64,000 bases of DNA from Coleophoma eucalyptorum (lineage: Eukaryota > Ascomycota > Leotiomycetes > Helotiales > Dermateaceae). The position numbers and the translations under genes are program-made. The stretch lies in NCBI GenBank assembly GCA_026120035.1, contig JALRME010000001.1:3485909-3549908 (forward strand). Reading direction: 5' to 3'. The notes below the pieces were generated by a model. The model did not search any database and was not told where the DNA came from. It was given only the letters and a program-made list of their open reading frames with translations. Positions 49,129 through 60,898 of this stretch are shown here, one piece after another (the first letter of the stretch is position 1; every line of letters begins with the position of its first letter).

Positions 49129-50698
49129 TTACAGCTGATATATAAACTCTATTGCCCTATCGCCCTCCTTGCCATTGCTATGTAAGCCCTCCTTCCTCAT
49201 ACTTTCTTTCTCCTCGTTTCGTTTCTTGAAAGTCCACCACATAACCAAAACGCAGCCAAGAGCAAGAAATTCCATTCCGGCACTTACTGCATTGCCCATG
49301 ATATACCTTGGCGAATCGTTTGCCGGATATATATTTGAGGATACAATGCCGGATATGTTTCCAAGGCAAATGAACAGGGGGACGCCAACACTGCGTTTAT
49401 AGTCAGGTGCGAGATTATTGGACACCCATGTCAAAAGTATGCAGTTGAAGGCGTATATCCCACCACCACAGAGAAACATAGCGAAATAACCGACTGCGTG
49501 GTTGGCGGTACCACAGACAATAATGTAGCCAACAACAACGGGGATTGGTAGAATAGAGAGGACGACCGCACGCTTCTTTAGTCTGTCTGAGACGAAGGTG
49601 GCAGCAGCAAGCGTGCATGTAGCGAAAATGTACACTGGAATTGTGAGGTAATTGGCTTGGAGGGACGTGTATCTTCGTAGTAAAAGTCAGTGTTGTTATA
49701 CGTAATGCTAAGGGGGAAATTCTTACCCGAGGCCTTTGATGATGGTTGGTAGGAAAGTTCCAAATCCAAAGATTGCAATTGAGCAGCAGAAAAGACAGGC
49801 GGCAGCAACGTAGACGCAAACGTCAGTGAGTGCCATCTTGGCATACTTCGCGGGGAATTCCTCCGTGCCTCTATTTGCAATATCGCGGTGTTTTCGAGTG
49901 TGCATCAACTCCTTCTCGTCTGCGTTAAGAAACCATGCGTCTTCAGCAGTATTGGGCAATAGAAACCAACAGAAACCGCACAAAGCTACCGAAGCAGTGC
50001 CTTCAATAATGAATAACCATCTCCAGGACTCTAGACCCTGACGGGTGCCCATACTTTCGATACCGTAGGCGATTAGTCCACCGAAAGCACCAGACAGACA
50101 GTTGCAGCCGTAGATGATGGCATTTCTTTTAGCCTGATCTTCTCTTGACCAAATTGTTGAGATGATAAAAACGATGCATGGTACGAGCCCTGCCTCAAAG
50201 GCGCCTAAGAGAACGCGGACAGCGATTGCTTGATGGAAATTTTGGATAAAGCCAGTACAAAGGGTGATAACACTCCAGGCCACCATAGCCACACCGAGAA
50301 CATGCTTCGCCCCAAACCGCTTCACGGCCATTGTCCATGGGGTTTCGAGGACGACATAGGTTGGATAAAAGGCTGTGGAAATGATGTTGAACTGGTTTCC
50401 TTTTAGGCCAATTCCTTCATTAAAGCCGAACACCTTTGCATTTCCTGCGGTTGTCAGCATCTTGCTGTACTAAAAGCGACTTTTTACGTGAAATACCTAG
50501 ATTCGATCGGTCAAGGTATGCGAGAAGGAGAATGACAGCGAGTGGGGGAAGTAACCACTTGTCAAACTTTCTCAAGGTGCGGCGTTCGAGTTCTGGATCT
50601 AGGTGTAGCAGTACTCCTTCAACTTCCTCATTTGAGGCTCCTAGTCTTTCTGCTGCAGTGTTCTCTGATAAGGATCCCTTTGTATCAGTTGTAGACAT
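49129..50698 (-). CDS. MFS anion:cation symporter (Dal5/allantoate-permease-type)
   Basis: Plasma-membrane organic-anion permease. Exons 50698-50497, 50444-49727 and 49672-49129 agree in phase and give about 487 residues. Features are the acidic cytosolic N-terminus, KFDKWLLPPLAVILLLAYLDRSNLGNAK (first helix and its DRxNxGNA motif, joined by splicing), the GAFEAGLVPC segment, SREDQAKRNA, and WRWLFIIEG before helix 6, all typical of the anion:cation symporter family. This family imports carboxylates and nitrogenous anions such as allantoate, nicotinate, tartrate and pantothenate. The neighbouring dehydrogenase points to tartrate or a related hydroxyacid as substrate, which is inference. The gene is intact. 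Confidence 0.86.
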
Positions 50699-51311
50699 TG
50701 TGAATAGGTATTAAATGCTTCAATGGGATGAAGGAAACTTTTTCCTATATTGAAAAGAGTGTTTAGGAAAGGGAAAATAAACATCGTGTCATCTCAAGGA
50801 TATCGGCTTGAAATAGCTCACATGTCTCTGTCAAAATCGCCTGAGCCATGATCGCAAGCATAGATTACAATCTGTTGAGTTTTCTATGGAAATGATCGGA
50901 CTCTGATCGGGATGCGATCGGAAAAGGGCGCACGGCGCAGATAAGCGATGCCGACACTTATCGTGACAATTATCCTCAGGTCATGAATACACGTGCACAC
51001 TACTAAGCTACTTTCTTCCCTCTAGCTTTGTTACGAGACCGTAGCGAGTTGAGTATATGTAATCTGATAACAAAGTGATATGAAGTCGATCAATTCGGAG
51101 CTCGTTCACAGCATGATCGGTCGGCTCAAGCAAATTTATCTAGAGTCGGACACCGATGCGGCGAGCACGACCATTGCCCTCAAGATCCGGACCTGAAGAT
51201 TCGAACCGGCAAATGCCATCAGTGACCATTGACCGGCTTTCTCTTGCAGGTATATAAAACAAAATGTTGACCGTAGAGTATTTCGGTCTTTCCCTGAAGT
51301 TAATCTTTAAG
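50699..51311. promoter_or_regulatory. divergent promoter of permease and dehydrogenase with GATCGG repeats
   Basis: The permease (-) and dehydrogenase (+) share this 613-bp region. GATCGG occurs at 50894, 50905 and 50916, exactly 11 bp apart, and again at 51115 followed by TCGG. A TATA-like run lies near 51249, close to the dehydrogenase start. The repeats contain CGG triplets of the kind bound by Zn2Cys6 regulators, one of which is encoded nearby at 54880. Confidence 0.55.
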
Positions 51312-52477
51312 ATGTCGAACAGTAACCTCAACCCTGACCGCTCGTATAGGATCGCCACCATTGCAGGTGATGGCATTGGCGTAGAGCTCACTGGTAGCAC
51401 TATCCAAGTCTTGGAACAGCTTTCCTCCCTTGCCAAAATCCACTTAGAGTTTGGTCATTTCGACTGGAGTAGTGAAAATTATAAGGAAAGGGGATGGTAT
51501 ATGCCACCTGATGGGATCAGCCAGCTTCAGAAGTATGATGCTATCTTCTTCGGTGCCGTTGGTTGGCCAGGTACAAGAATACCAGCTTCGCATGGTGGAT
51601 CAGTAAACTGATTGTTTTCTAAACAGATGTTCCTGACCATATTTCCCTCTGGGAGCTGATCCTCCCGATCCGCAAGAGCATGAATCAATATGTTAACGTA
51701 CGCCCTACTCGCATTCTCCCCGGTACTGTCTCTCCTCTTAGAGAATGCCAGCCTTCCGATCTCAACTGGGTCATTATTCGAGAAAACAGCGAGGGGGAGT
51801 ATGCTGGGCAAGGTGGCATCTCACATCACCCACCCTTCTCTATAGCTACAGAGGTATCAGTTTTTACCTACGTAGGAATTGAGCGAGTGATGCGTTTTGC
51901 CTTCGAGACAGCAAGATCGCGGCCAAGGAAGCACTTGACCTTGGTGACGAAAAGCAATGCTCAGCGTTACGGTATGGTGCTCTGGGACTCAGTGTTCTAC
52001 GAGGTAGCAAAGGAGTACCCCGACGTACAAACCGATAAGATGCTCGTCGATGCCATGACTGTTCGAATGACGCGCAACCCGAAATCCTTGGACACCATTG
52101 TCGCAACGAACCTACACGGGGATATCTTGAGTGATCTTGCTGCTGGACTAAGTGGAAGTATCGGGATTGCTGCAAGCAGTAATCTAGACCCAACACGGAA
52201 GAATCCCAGCATGTTCGAGCCGATCAGTGGCAGCGCACCGGACATTGCGGGCAAGGGAATTGCGAACCCCATTGGTGCCTTTTGGAGCGCTGCTGAGATG
52301 ATCAGATGGATTGGGGATGGAAAGCTTGATGCGGAGGCCGATGGGTTGATTAAGGCAATAGAAAATGTGACTGCGGCTGGAGTTAGGACGAGGGATCTGG
52401 ATGGACGGAGCAATATGGCCGATGTAACAGGAGCGATCTGTATGGAGTTGGCGAACGTGCTTGCTAAGGCAACATAA
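51312..52477 (+). CDS. tartrate dehydrogenase/decarboxylase-type enzyme (isopropylmalate-dehydrogenase family)
   Basis: NAD-dependent beta-decarboxylating dehydrogenase, about 369 residues, exons 51312-51570 and 51627-52477. Family landmarks are IATIAGDGIGVEL at the N-terminus, FGAVGWP at the exon junction, LRECQPSDLNWVIIRENSEGEYAG (substrate and Mg/metal region), VTKSNA, DSVFYEVAKEYP, VATNLHGDILSDLAAGLSGSIGIA (the metal-binding Asp pair) and EPISGSAPDIAGKGIANPIG. The VRPTRILPGTVSPL segment matches tartrate/D-malate dehydrogenase relatives better than leucine-pathway 3-isopropylmalate dehydrogenase. An ATG at 51264 is in frame upstream; 51312 gives the family-typical start. It is divergent from an anion permease, consistent with catabolism. 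Confidence 0.87.
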
Positions 52478-52686
52478 GAATATTATTCATACTTTTTCTT
52501 GATCTTTTGACCATTGCTGAAATGTCTCTATTACTTCTGCAGGTGGATGACTTCCTTTCCTTGCTCGTCAAAATAAAAATTTAATTAGGCAGAGCAAGCG
52601 AAGAGCTTGACTTTTCAGTTAAACAATTCATAGTACAGAGATATTTCCCATCTTTTAAAAACATATTTATTAGAATATCAGCTAAG

Positions 52687-54880
52687 CTAAGTAAAAGGCG
52701 ATAGTTGTCGCCTGACAGCTAACTGATCAACTAGGCCTTCCCAAACTTGATAATCTGTCGGCTGTGGGAAATAATGAGAGGACCAGAGGTCTGACAGTCC
52801 ATTAGCTGGGTCAGGTTGTGACTCAAAAACACCCTGATCTGGTGAAATAGAAGAGGGTTCTGATTGCTCGTTCTGCTGATTCATGTTTCTAACTTGAAAG
52901 CCGCTATTGTCCTTATGCACCGGAAATCTACTTCGCTGTAGACTTAGGTCGTGCCTTATCTGCATCGCTCGAGCAATACATAGTTCTACTACTCTGACTT
53001 CTGCTAGTCCAAACTCATTAGACCAAGTGTCTCTGTTAATTTTCTCACAGTACTCCTGCAGATCATTAAGGATGGCCTCACTCGTCTCGCCATAGGGATC
53101 CTTCACGACGACTACTCCTAGTATCAAAGCGCTGTTAAAAAGTCGAAATGCAGCAACATTGGATTTGATGCGGTCCGCCATGGTTGGATTGCGAAATTTA
53201 AGTTTGATCTTGAGGTCGGCGCAGGCCGAAGAGATGCAGGCATTACGGCTATAGGCATAGTGGTCTGCGAAAGATGTCCGAAGGAGATATGCGCGATGGA
53301 GCGTGATACGCGTGAAATGATAGGCCATATGAAGATAAATTCTATGCCAATGCAAATAAGGATACTCGCCATCTAGACTCGTATCAGACTGATCGAGAGC
53401 GAAGTACGAAGGAAGACTATCTTTCCACGAAAGTAATTTCTCATCATGTCTAAGCACCTCCTCATAGGACGTATTTCCGCCGGAGTTTGTAGATACTAAT
53501 GCCATTCCAAAGCAATTGTTCTGAATGCTCCCAAGAATGGTGGTAAGTCGATGCTGATAAATGAGAAAGACACTTGGCGTAGGATCATTAAGAGGCTTCG
53601 CCTGAGCTAGAACTGCTTCCTCATTGCTCAAATTGTCGACCCAAATATTTCCAGGTTCTTTGGATATGCAATGCTGCTCATTGATTGAGGAAGGTCGACC
53701 AAGGGCTAGTGCAGTCGACCTATCCAAGTAATATAGCTGGCTCCACAACCGTCGCCTGGTTTCAACCACTTTCCTCGGTAGCTTCAGTTCCTCGCCATCA
53801 ATATGCATCCCTTGAGCTTGAGCCATTCTTACAGCGAAGCCTACAGTTAACCAACTCTCAGATATTCGATACGAGTGGTTAAGATATTTCGTGAGTAATA
53901 TTCCTGCTCTGATCAAGTCTGGACTCTCACCTTCGAAAGAAGGCGCAATGACGATAGCTTTCCTGGCTGCCCAATAGAAATGCAGAGACGAGTCTTCGTG
54001 CTCTCGTTGTATCTCCACTGAACAAGGTTGGGGGCAATCCAGGAGTTCACCATAAGCAAGGATAGTAAAGAGAAGCGCAAGCCAACGAATATCCAGCGTG
54101 GCGAGATCGTCATCACCAGCTTTTCTATCCCAAAACTTCTCGTAGTGATTTAAAAAGGTTTCTTCATGAACAGCATCAAACGTAGGATTGAGCTCTTCGA
54201 GGAATCGCTTTGTTAAGTGATCTACGACCGCCTTACGTCTTGGGAGACTCCCGAGGAGTTCCCACGTTAAGGCATAAGGCCCCCTCTCAGCACGGTAGGG
54301 TTGGGACGTCCCGATTTGTGTGCGATGCGAACGGCCAATGTCAACACCTCTAGGAAGTTCGGGCGTGCTTGCTTCCATGAGAGATGCCGCGGAATGATGC
54401 CCAAAATAAGACTCGCCATGATATGACGGTGCTCCCCTAGCTTTCACAAGTCTGCCAGGCCGTTGATGAAGTATTGTCGGGGGTACTGTGGAAGAGGACG
54501 CGGTCATGGATTGTGTTGTAGGCTCAAGCAGCCGCCGGCGCTGCTGCACGGTATCCTCAGAATGGGTGAGGGATCCAGTTCTGCTAAATGGCCTCTTTTG
54601 GCTTGTCGGCCATGTGCAGAGATGCGTAACCCCTCTGCGAATACAATTGGAGCAAGGTTGTTCTTTATTGCACTACAAGTGATAGGTGAGCATTAGATTC
54701 AATATCAAGGAGCAATCTACCGACCTTCTGCTTCTGCCGATGACATTGTGTGCATGCTCGCGTCCTAGAGCTGGTGCTGGGACCGGGTTGGAGATGTTCG
54801 GCAACGGCATCAGGCGAAGCGAAGTTCCGAGTACTTCGCTCGGTGAGCGGCGTACTGGCCATCGGGGAGAAGCTCTCCAT
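52687..54880 (-). CDS. Zn2Cys6 transcription factor, likely cluster regulator
   Basis: Nuclear regulator of about 713 residues, exons 54880-54725 and 54672-52687. The binuclear cluster is C43-x2-C46-x6-C53-x5-C59-x2-C62-x8-C71; the intron (52 nt) lies directly before the codon for the third Cys, so neither exon carries the full motif. The fungal-specific regulatory domain is complete: LNPTFDAVHEETFLNHYEKFW, DIRWLALLFTILAYG, SWLTVGFAVRMAQAQGMH, TRRRLWSQLYYLDR and LGRP. It converges on the tartrate-type dehydrogenase (210 bp between stops), and an inverted CCG/CGG repeat lies about 150 bp upstream of its start, so it may control the permease, the dehydrogenase and itself. That role is inferred. 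Confidence 0.88.
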
Positions 54881-57263
54881 CGTAGAGAGTGGTGTAGGAT
54901 ATTAGAGGGGGCGGGTTGTTGAAAGAGACGCTTCACTTTGTATGACACCCAACAATGAGGAGCAACCACCGATGATAACAATGAGTCGCCGATGAAACTA
55001 ACGCCGATGATCCGACTCAGAAACCGCCGCCGCCGACGCTAGGACATTAGCGTCGGACACGAGATCGGCGAGCCAAAATACCCTTTCACCTCTACATAAC
55101 TTACTCAGTGACATTGTCAATCCAATCTCTATTGATTCACGCATCATTCCGTGCAACAACTTATATCCAAATTAGCTATATAAGCGACTCACCTACTCTC
55201 TCTTTCCTGTCATGGTTGACTGAGGATTCTACTCGGGAATGCTTAGGTCAAGATCTGACAAATCTCTGCTTGAATTATTGCAGGCAAATACCTCGAGATA
55301 TTGAATCGGTAGAAGCTACCATCTCAGAAAACGCACAGGCTATCAAGTCTTCCCTAGAACCTCTGAAAGCTGACTGCGCGCTGACTGAGCCGGGCTCCTT
55401 AACAAGGCACCAATGATGAATTCGAAGCACAGCCAAAGCACAGGCACCTGGACAACACATCTCGCTTGGAGCATGTACACGCCATAGATGGGCAGTTTCA
55501 AACCCTGCCATTCGTAAACCTTTATTTCTATATTAGGAAACGAGGATGTAAACGATTCTATAGTGCTGTAGGTACTGCAATACAAGCTACTGTAAGGCTG
55601 GATAATCTGGGGCACATCCTGGTTTGTATTCTCTAATACGGACTAAAAAAGGCTTGTTATTTCCTGATATTGGGAACACCAATGACTGGTTCGTATACGA
55701 AAACAAGCCTTCTCCATGCGGGGCTGACCTTCAAAAATAGCTGCATGACACGAGTAGGGAATAATTGACATAACGCCCCTTCAAAGCTGTACCTTAGTTC
55801 AAAATAAAACAGAATCCTTCAAGAAGACTATGTAATAATCTATGTGAAAAACTACTTATTTGAAAAGCTTCATATGAATCGAGGATCACTTTTATATTGA
55901 GCGATATTCTCTGTAGATAATAGTATGCTGCTGCAGAGTTTAGCAAGCTAACGAGTAGACCAAACTTGAAGACAAATTTGCCTTCTCTATCACCTTACTG
56001 GTATCCCCGCTGTATTATCCCAGCCCCAGCCGCAGGCCCATCCCACCATCCACCTGGTCAGCGCCTGTTAACTCGAACAGCGCAGATCTTTGCCTCTGTT
56101 GTGCTTTTCAGCCTAGAAGGACTGAGAATCTCGCGCTCCAATTGGGTAGGTAGTGCCATCCAATGTTGGCATGTACCCCTTAGTTCTCGATGTTTGGAAC
56201 TTCACACCACAGACCATCTCTAAATTCCGGAAAAGGGATTCGTGATATTTCTTGCTTTAACGTATGGCGAGGGGCGCGATGCTCCTGATAACGGCTTTAC
56301 CTTCTTTGAAGCGCTAAATGCGAAAAATGGGACGAGAAGGCATTCATTATCTTTAAATCAACATAAACCCCTTCAAATAATAACCAGCTTCATTTCAAAC
56401 GCACTGCCCTTGCCAGACAAGACTTGAAGCTGTAACTTGCGCTTCTCTCTCATCGTAAGAACTTGGTCGAGTTATTTTATAAAGCTTTCAAGACTATAAG
56501 CAGTAAGGTCACTATTTGCCCTGATAGGAAGTGATCAGGACTGGACCGCTAGCCAGAAGTTGGGTTTCAAGGTAACGATAGGAAATACGATGCCTACTTT
56601 AATCATGGAAATTAAGATCATAGGATGCAATGTATATTTTTGTAGCCTGTCTTATGAGATTCGAATGCTTCATAAAAGGTAGTAAGTTCACTGGCGAGAC
56701 TTATGGTTTGTACACAAAATGGCAACATCAAGGTAGGAAATGCTTGAAAAAGAAGGGTATCAAATTGTAAAGAAGAATATCTACAATTGATATATATCTT
56801 ACCAAAACCACTCTATTTATGAATATCCAGCATCTTTGGTAGATCCGACTTTGTCGACGAAGGATTTCTGCACGTCATAATTTAGCGGGGCGGTTTTATT
56901 CTGTGGAGATATGGTTAAAGTACGGGACGAGGATGAATCTACTCGCGCAACACTGCGCCAATACCTTACGCGGAATTGGTTCCTTTGTTAAAACTCTATC
57001 TCGGCTCCTTTTCGTGTTGACAGATCAATTTTTGGCACCGTTTGCCATCTTGGATGCTTTTCGCTGGTGGAACCATTCCGTGGCTGGCTGGCGATTGTAT
57101 TACATAAAGCTGGAGACATGCAGCCACGGTCACGTTTAACATATGACTCACCCCAAGATGTGGAAAGACATAACCCCTTCGATATCCAGACTCGGGCATG
57201 CACACTTGTTTATCAAGCACCCACTTTTGAACATCCTCCCGGGCAAAAAAACCTTACACAGCC
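54881..57263. other. 2.4-kb intergenic region
   Basis: The left end is the regulator promoter. Short frames occur further right (for example 55108-55416 on the plus strand), but none has a domain or a coherent splice partner. Confidence 0.4.
55033..55056. promoter_or_regulatory. inverted repeat upstream of the Zn2Cys6 regulator
   Basis: Perfect 9-bp arms (CCGACGCTA and TAGCGTCGG) are separated by 6 bp. It begins with CCG and ends with CGG, the usual half-sites of Zn2Cys6 proteins, and lies 153-176 bp before the ATG at 54880. Confidence 0.6.
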
Positions 57264-58051
57264 ATGTCCGCTCCCCATGCAGCTTCCAGCAAGTCGCACA
57301 CCGGACCTCTCCGGGTCTTGATACCCATCTTCCCTGATTTCAACACCTTTGATGTAAATGGACCAGTTGAAGTCCTTTCGCAAGCCAATCGAAACTCAGG
57401 AGGAACACAACACTTCCAAATTACCATCGCAGCGGCAACTGAATTAACCACCTCTATTGAACTCGTGCGCATAGAGCGGGATATTTCGATCACAGAAGCC
57501 ATTAAGCGAGTGAGTGAATGGGATATCCTGTTAGTGCCAGGAGGCACAGAAAAAATAGTGATGTCTATGATAAGGGCATGGCAGAAGGACAAATATGGTA
57601 TTGGTAATGATCTTATACATCTTGTGGATCGGTACATGGTAGATCCCGAGAAATGTACCTTTACTGTCTGTACAGGCAGCCTCTTCTTAGGAGCACTTGG
57701 GAAACTAAGTGGGCGGAGAGGTACTACGCATTGGAAATCTCTTCCCACGCTCAGGGATCTTTGTGCTGATTTGAATGATGGTAATGGTTAACCCCCTATT
57801 ATGTAGTGTTCTGAAATAATTAATGCCTTCCAGAAACGCACAAACCTTCAGAAATTGTTCGAGCCAGATGGGTTGAGTCTTGGGATGATGCCAACAAAAG
57901 TCTCCCCACAGTTCTCACAGCAGGTGGGGTTAGTTGCGGTTTGGATGCAACATTCCATCTATTAGATTTGACCGTTGGTCCCGAACTGGCGGCATCAGTT
58001 GCAAGCATCTTGGATTACCAGAGGCGAAAAGAGGAGCTCCAGGTAGACTAG
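57264..58051 (+). CDS. DJ-1/PfpI superfamily protein
   Basis: About 246 residues from exons 57264-57786 and 57834-58051. Features of the family are the opening strand LRVLIPIFPDFNTFDVNGPVEVL, the loop LVPGG, the nucleophile elbow VCTGSLFLGALG with Cys136, and the RRGTTHW motif. The second exon supplies VTPAGG-like LTAGGVSCGLD and the closing helix. This pattern is closest to isocyanide-hydratase-like or AraC-N-terminal-like DJ-1 members. Chemical activity cannot be deduced. The downstream part was missed by a simple ORF view because the exon junction adds a codon (G|AA). The gene looks intact. Confidence 0.82.
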
Positions 58052-59824
58052 GTAGTGTTTAAGAGGATGTGGATAGGACCCCGCTAGAGTTGCTGCCGGC
58101 TGGAAATTAGCCAAGGAAAAACTGCTCCGGATGATAAATCGAGTAACTCTCAAAACTATAATTTACTTTATAAGCGAGTCGGCCATATAAGTGCTATGTC
58201 CTGACTCGGAGGCGTCTCGCAAGAGGCCTCTTCAATGTCTAAAGAATAAAATAGAGGCTTGTAGACGGTCTATAACTAATCTATAGATTTCTCTAGAGCA
58301 ACCAAGTTCTCATAAAAGCATGTAAATAGAGTCAAACCCTGGCCTAGAGGTGGGTTACCCAGTCAGCGAATTGAAATCTCAAAATCTTGCCAATAGGGTA
58401 CCTAGTCCGTAGCCTATATATCAACACAACACTAGTTGATAATATTTAACCAAGCTTACTTCTCAACTCTATACTTTCTTTATGCCGCATGTGCCATAGT
58501 TACGTTGGTGGTAGGAAATTCAGGTATTGGCTTTTGGGATTAGAGAGACGGGGAAGATACAGCAGTGAAATCAGAGGCGAAGATGTAGACGAGTTGCGCT
58601 GTTTAATATGTGAGATAGTAGGTAGAAAGACAGGGTTCACATACTGACGTACAGTCTTAGATTCAAGTCCGTTGCTAGGTGGGGCAGGAGAGCTGCGCAT
58701 GGTGATCATCTCGATTGAATGATTAGATTAGCAACCTGTAGTTGGATCTGACCTCTCTGTTTGACATATTGCACCTCTACAGCAGAGGTTGATAGCTTAA
58801 GGCTTCAGCTACCTTGTATGTGCTACCATTGCCAAGTACATGCTAAAACACTGCATTCCGATGTTCCGATGTCGTCACGTTTCTCCATATTCCAAATGTA
58901 CAATTTATCTCGCAAGTCTCTTCTCTACTATCTTCCCTTGACACCCTCTGATAACCAGGCGGACCTGATCAGGTGTCGCTTTGTTCAGCGCTGTGAGTTG
59001 GAAAATTGATCACGTGCTACATAGCTAGCGTCTATTACACAGCCACGGCGGCGACCTCATTCCGGGAGGTCTATTTCGACTTAGAAAATTCAACTTGTCC
59101 TTCTATGCGATAATTACTCTTCTCAATGCCTTACTCACTAGTTCCCATATCGTGGGAAATATGAGTGGGATGGTACGCTTTGTGCACCTCCCCGTCGTGC
59201 AGTCCTGCCGCCTGCTTATCATACGTCATCGGCTTTATCGGGTGATAATTCTACCGCCCCCGAGATTTCGGGGTTTAGATACAGTATTGTGCTCCCTATT
59301 CGCAAGCTTGCACCGCTATTCTATGCCCTTAATCAGCTTTGGGCGAGCGATGGAAGTGAAGAACAAAGAGGTTAGAGGGGAGGAGATGAAGTATGGAAGA
59401 TGCTACGGTACTGCAACTTGGAGTACAGATACAATACAGTACTGTACAGTACAGTACTTTACTTTATTTAAATAATTACTGCAGGTAAGGAATTCCGTAG
59501 GAGGATCCCCTGTGAATGGAATAATCTCTCCGCCTTCTCTGTACTCTGTTAAAAATATTATACTTAGCCCGTTGCATCTATCCGGCTTAGCAGCTCTCTT
59601 GACTCCAGTAGCAACAATCACAACGCCTACAAGTTTCATTCCAGTGATTTTATACGCCATTTGGATTATTTTTCACGACCTCTGATATCATGTTATGAAG
59701 TCCAAGCAATTCCATTCCAATAGTAAGAAGCTCAACCATCACAAGTCCCTTTCTGTCCGAACATTCCACCCATCGTCCCAACAGTACAGAAAAGCCTATG
59801 CAAGATTTCTCACTTCCGAATCCC
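58052..59824. other. intergenic with a GTAC-rich palindromic tract
   Basis: No gene was recognised. It contains the short palindromic tract at 59435-59458 and TAG/CTA-rich sequence near 58130-58480 that may be old repeat DNA. Confidence 0.4.
59435..59458. repeat. short palindromic TACAGTACTG tract
   Basis: Alternating CAGTAC/TACTG units form overlapping self-complementary sequence of 24 bp. Confidence 0.7.
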
Positions 59825-60169
59825 TCAAGAAACTTGCACACTCTTCAGTGTCTCACCAATCAGAAAAACCGGTTGCTTGTTGCTAAATTTAGGCATATCG
59901 CTCATGATCTCGCCAACATCAGGACTAGAGAAGGCAGCAGTGATACATTCAGCGCTCTTCCAGAATACCGTGCTACCAAAAGCGTACGCGGGATCCGAAC
60001 CGTCAGCGCCCTTCCCAAACTTTGTCACACTCCATCCCGTCACACCGTATTGGCCCCATTTGCTCGCTATTAATGGCATGTGGTGGTTGATATAGTACTC
60101 GAAATCATACTTTGCGTCGGGGTCGTTAGGGAAGACGACGGTAATGGATGCACTATCGGAAGTGGTCAT
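59825..60169 (-). CDS. small EthD family protein
   Basis: Single-exon protein of 114 residues in the EthD/dimeric alpha-beta barrel group. Motifs are ASITVVFPND at the first strand, then FEYYINHHMPLIASKWG, the YY...HMPL block typical of the family, and PAYAFGSTVFWKSAE in the second half. The length is normal for a stand-alone EthD protein. It lies 0.7 kb beyond the 3' end of the Hsp31-like gene, on the same strand. The original EthD protein is linked to ether degradation in bacteria; most fungal members have no assigned reaction. The start is the only in-frame ATG upstream of the domain. Confidence 0.82.
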   Translation of the reverse strand: MTTSDSASITVVFPNDPDAKYDFEYYINHHMPLIASKWGQYGVTGWSVTKFGKGADGSDPAYAFGSTVFWKSAECITAAFSSPDVGEIMSDMPKFSNKQPVFLIGETLKSVQVS

Positions 60170-60898
60170 GGCTTAGATTGTGTTGTAGAGTTAGGAAAGT
60201 TCCGTATTTAATAAAAAGACTTGATCTTGATTCTGGTCTATTTTCTTTCAACAAGATTTGGCGCTGGGTTGCAGAGATGGATTAATAGCCTGTCACGTTA
60301 CAACCTGGTGGTGGTGGTTGGAAGAAAGCCAGGCTTATATACTTTACAAGATACTTTTCAGAACCCAGCTAGCGTTTGATCCTTCCTTGAAACTAACTTA
60401 TCACCAATAAGCTTCACACAATATCATTCACGTCAAGACTGCGGCATTTTTTGAGTGGATATTCTCGGCCAAAAAAAGCAAACCTAGGGGATTCTATTTG
60501 AGATAAGAGCTTAACGCCGAATCCGCCATGGAAATTAATCCTGTCAATTCCTCAGTTTGAATTGAGGAAGCCGATTGTACGATTTCCGAAATACGAAATT
60601 GGTTTCATAATATTATAATTAGGATAGGTAGCTAATACCGACAACTTTGGCAATAAATAGGCAATGGGCAGCAGATGGGACACTGAAGTTAGTGAAAGCA
60701 TCCGACGGAAGCCTTGAGATTGTCATCTTAGTTGTCGTTGATATTGCAGAAGTCTGAAGTATTTAATGCAGTGCAAAGATTAAGATAGAGTCATTCCTGT
60801 CAGTTTCGTATTAGGAACCTATATAAGGATGATTTAAATTTTGAGGATAATGAGCTTTGATTGCAAGATATCTCTGACTTCTAGCTATAATCATTGAC
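60170..60898. other. intergenic
   Basis: I recognise no gene between the EthD protein and the Hsp31-like gene. Confidence 0.45.
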
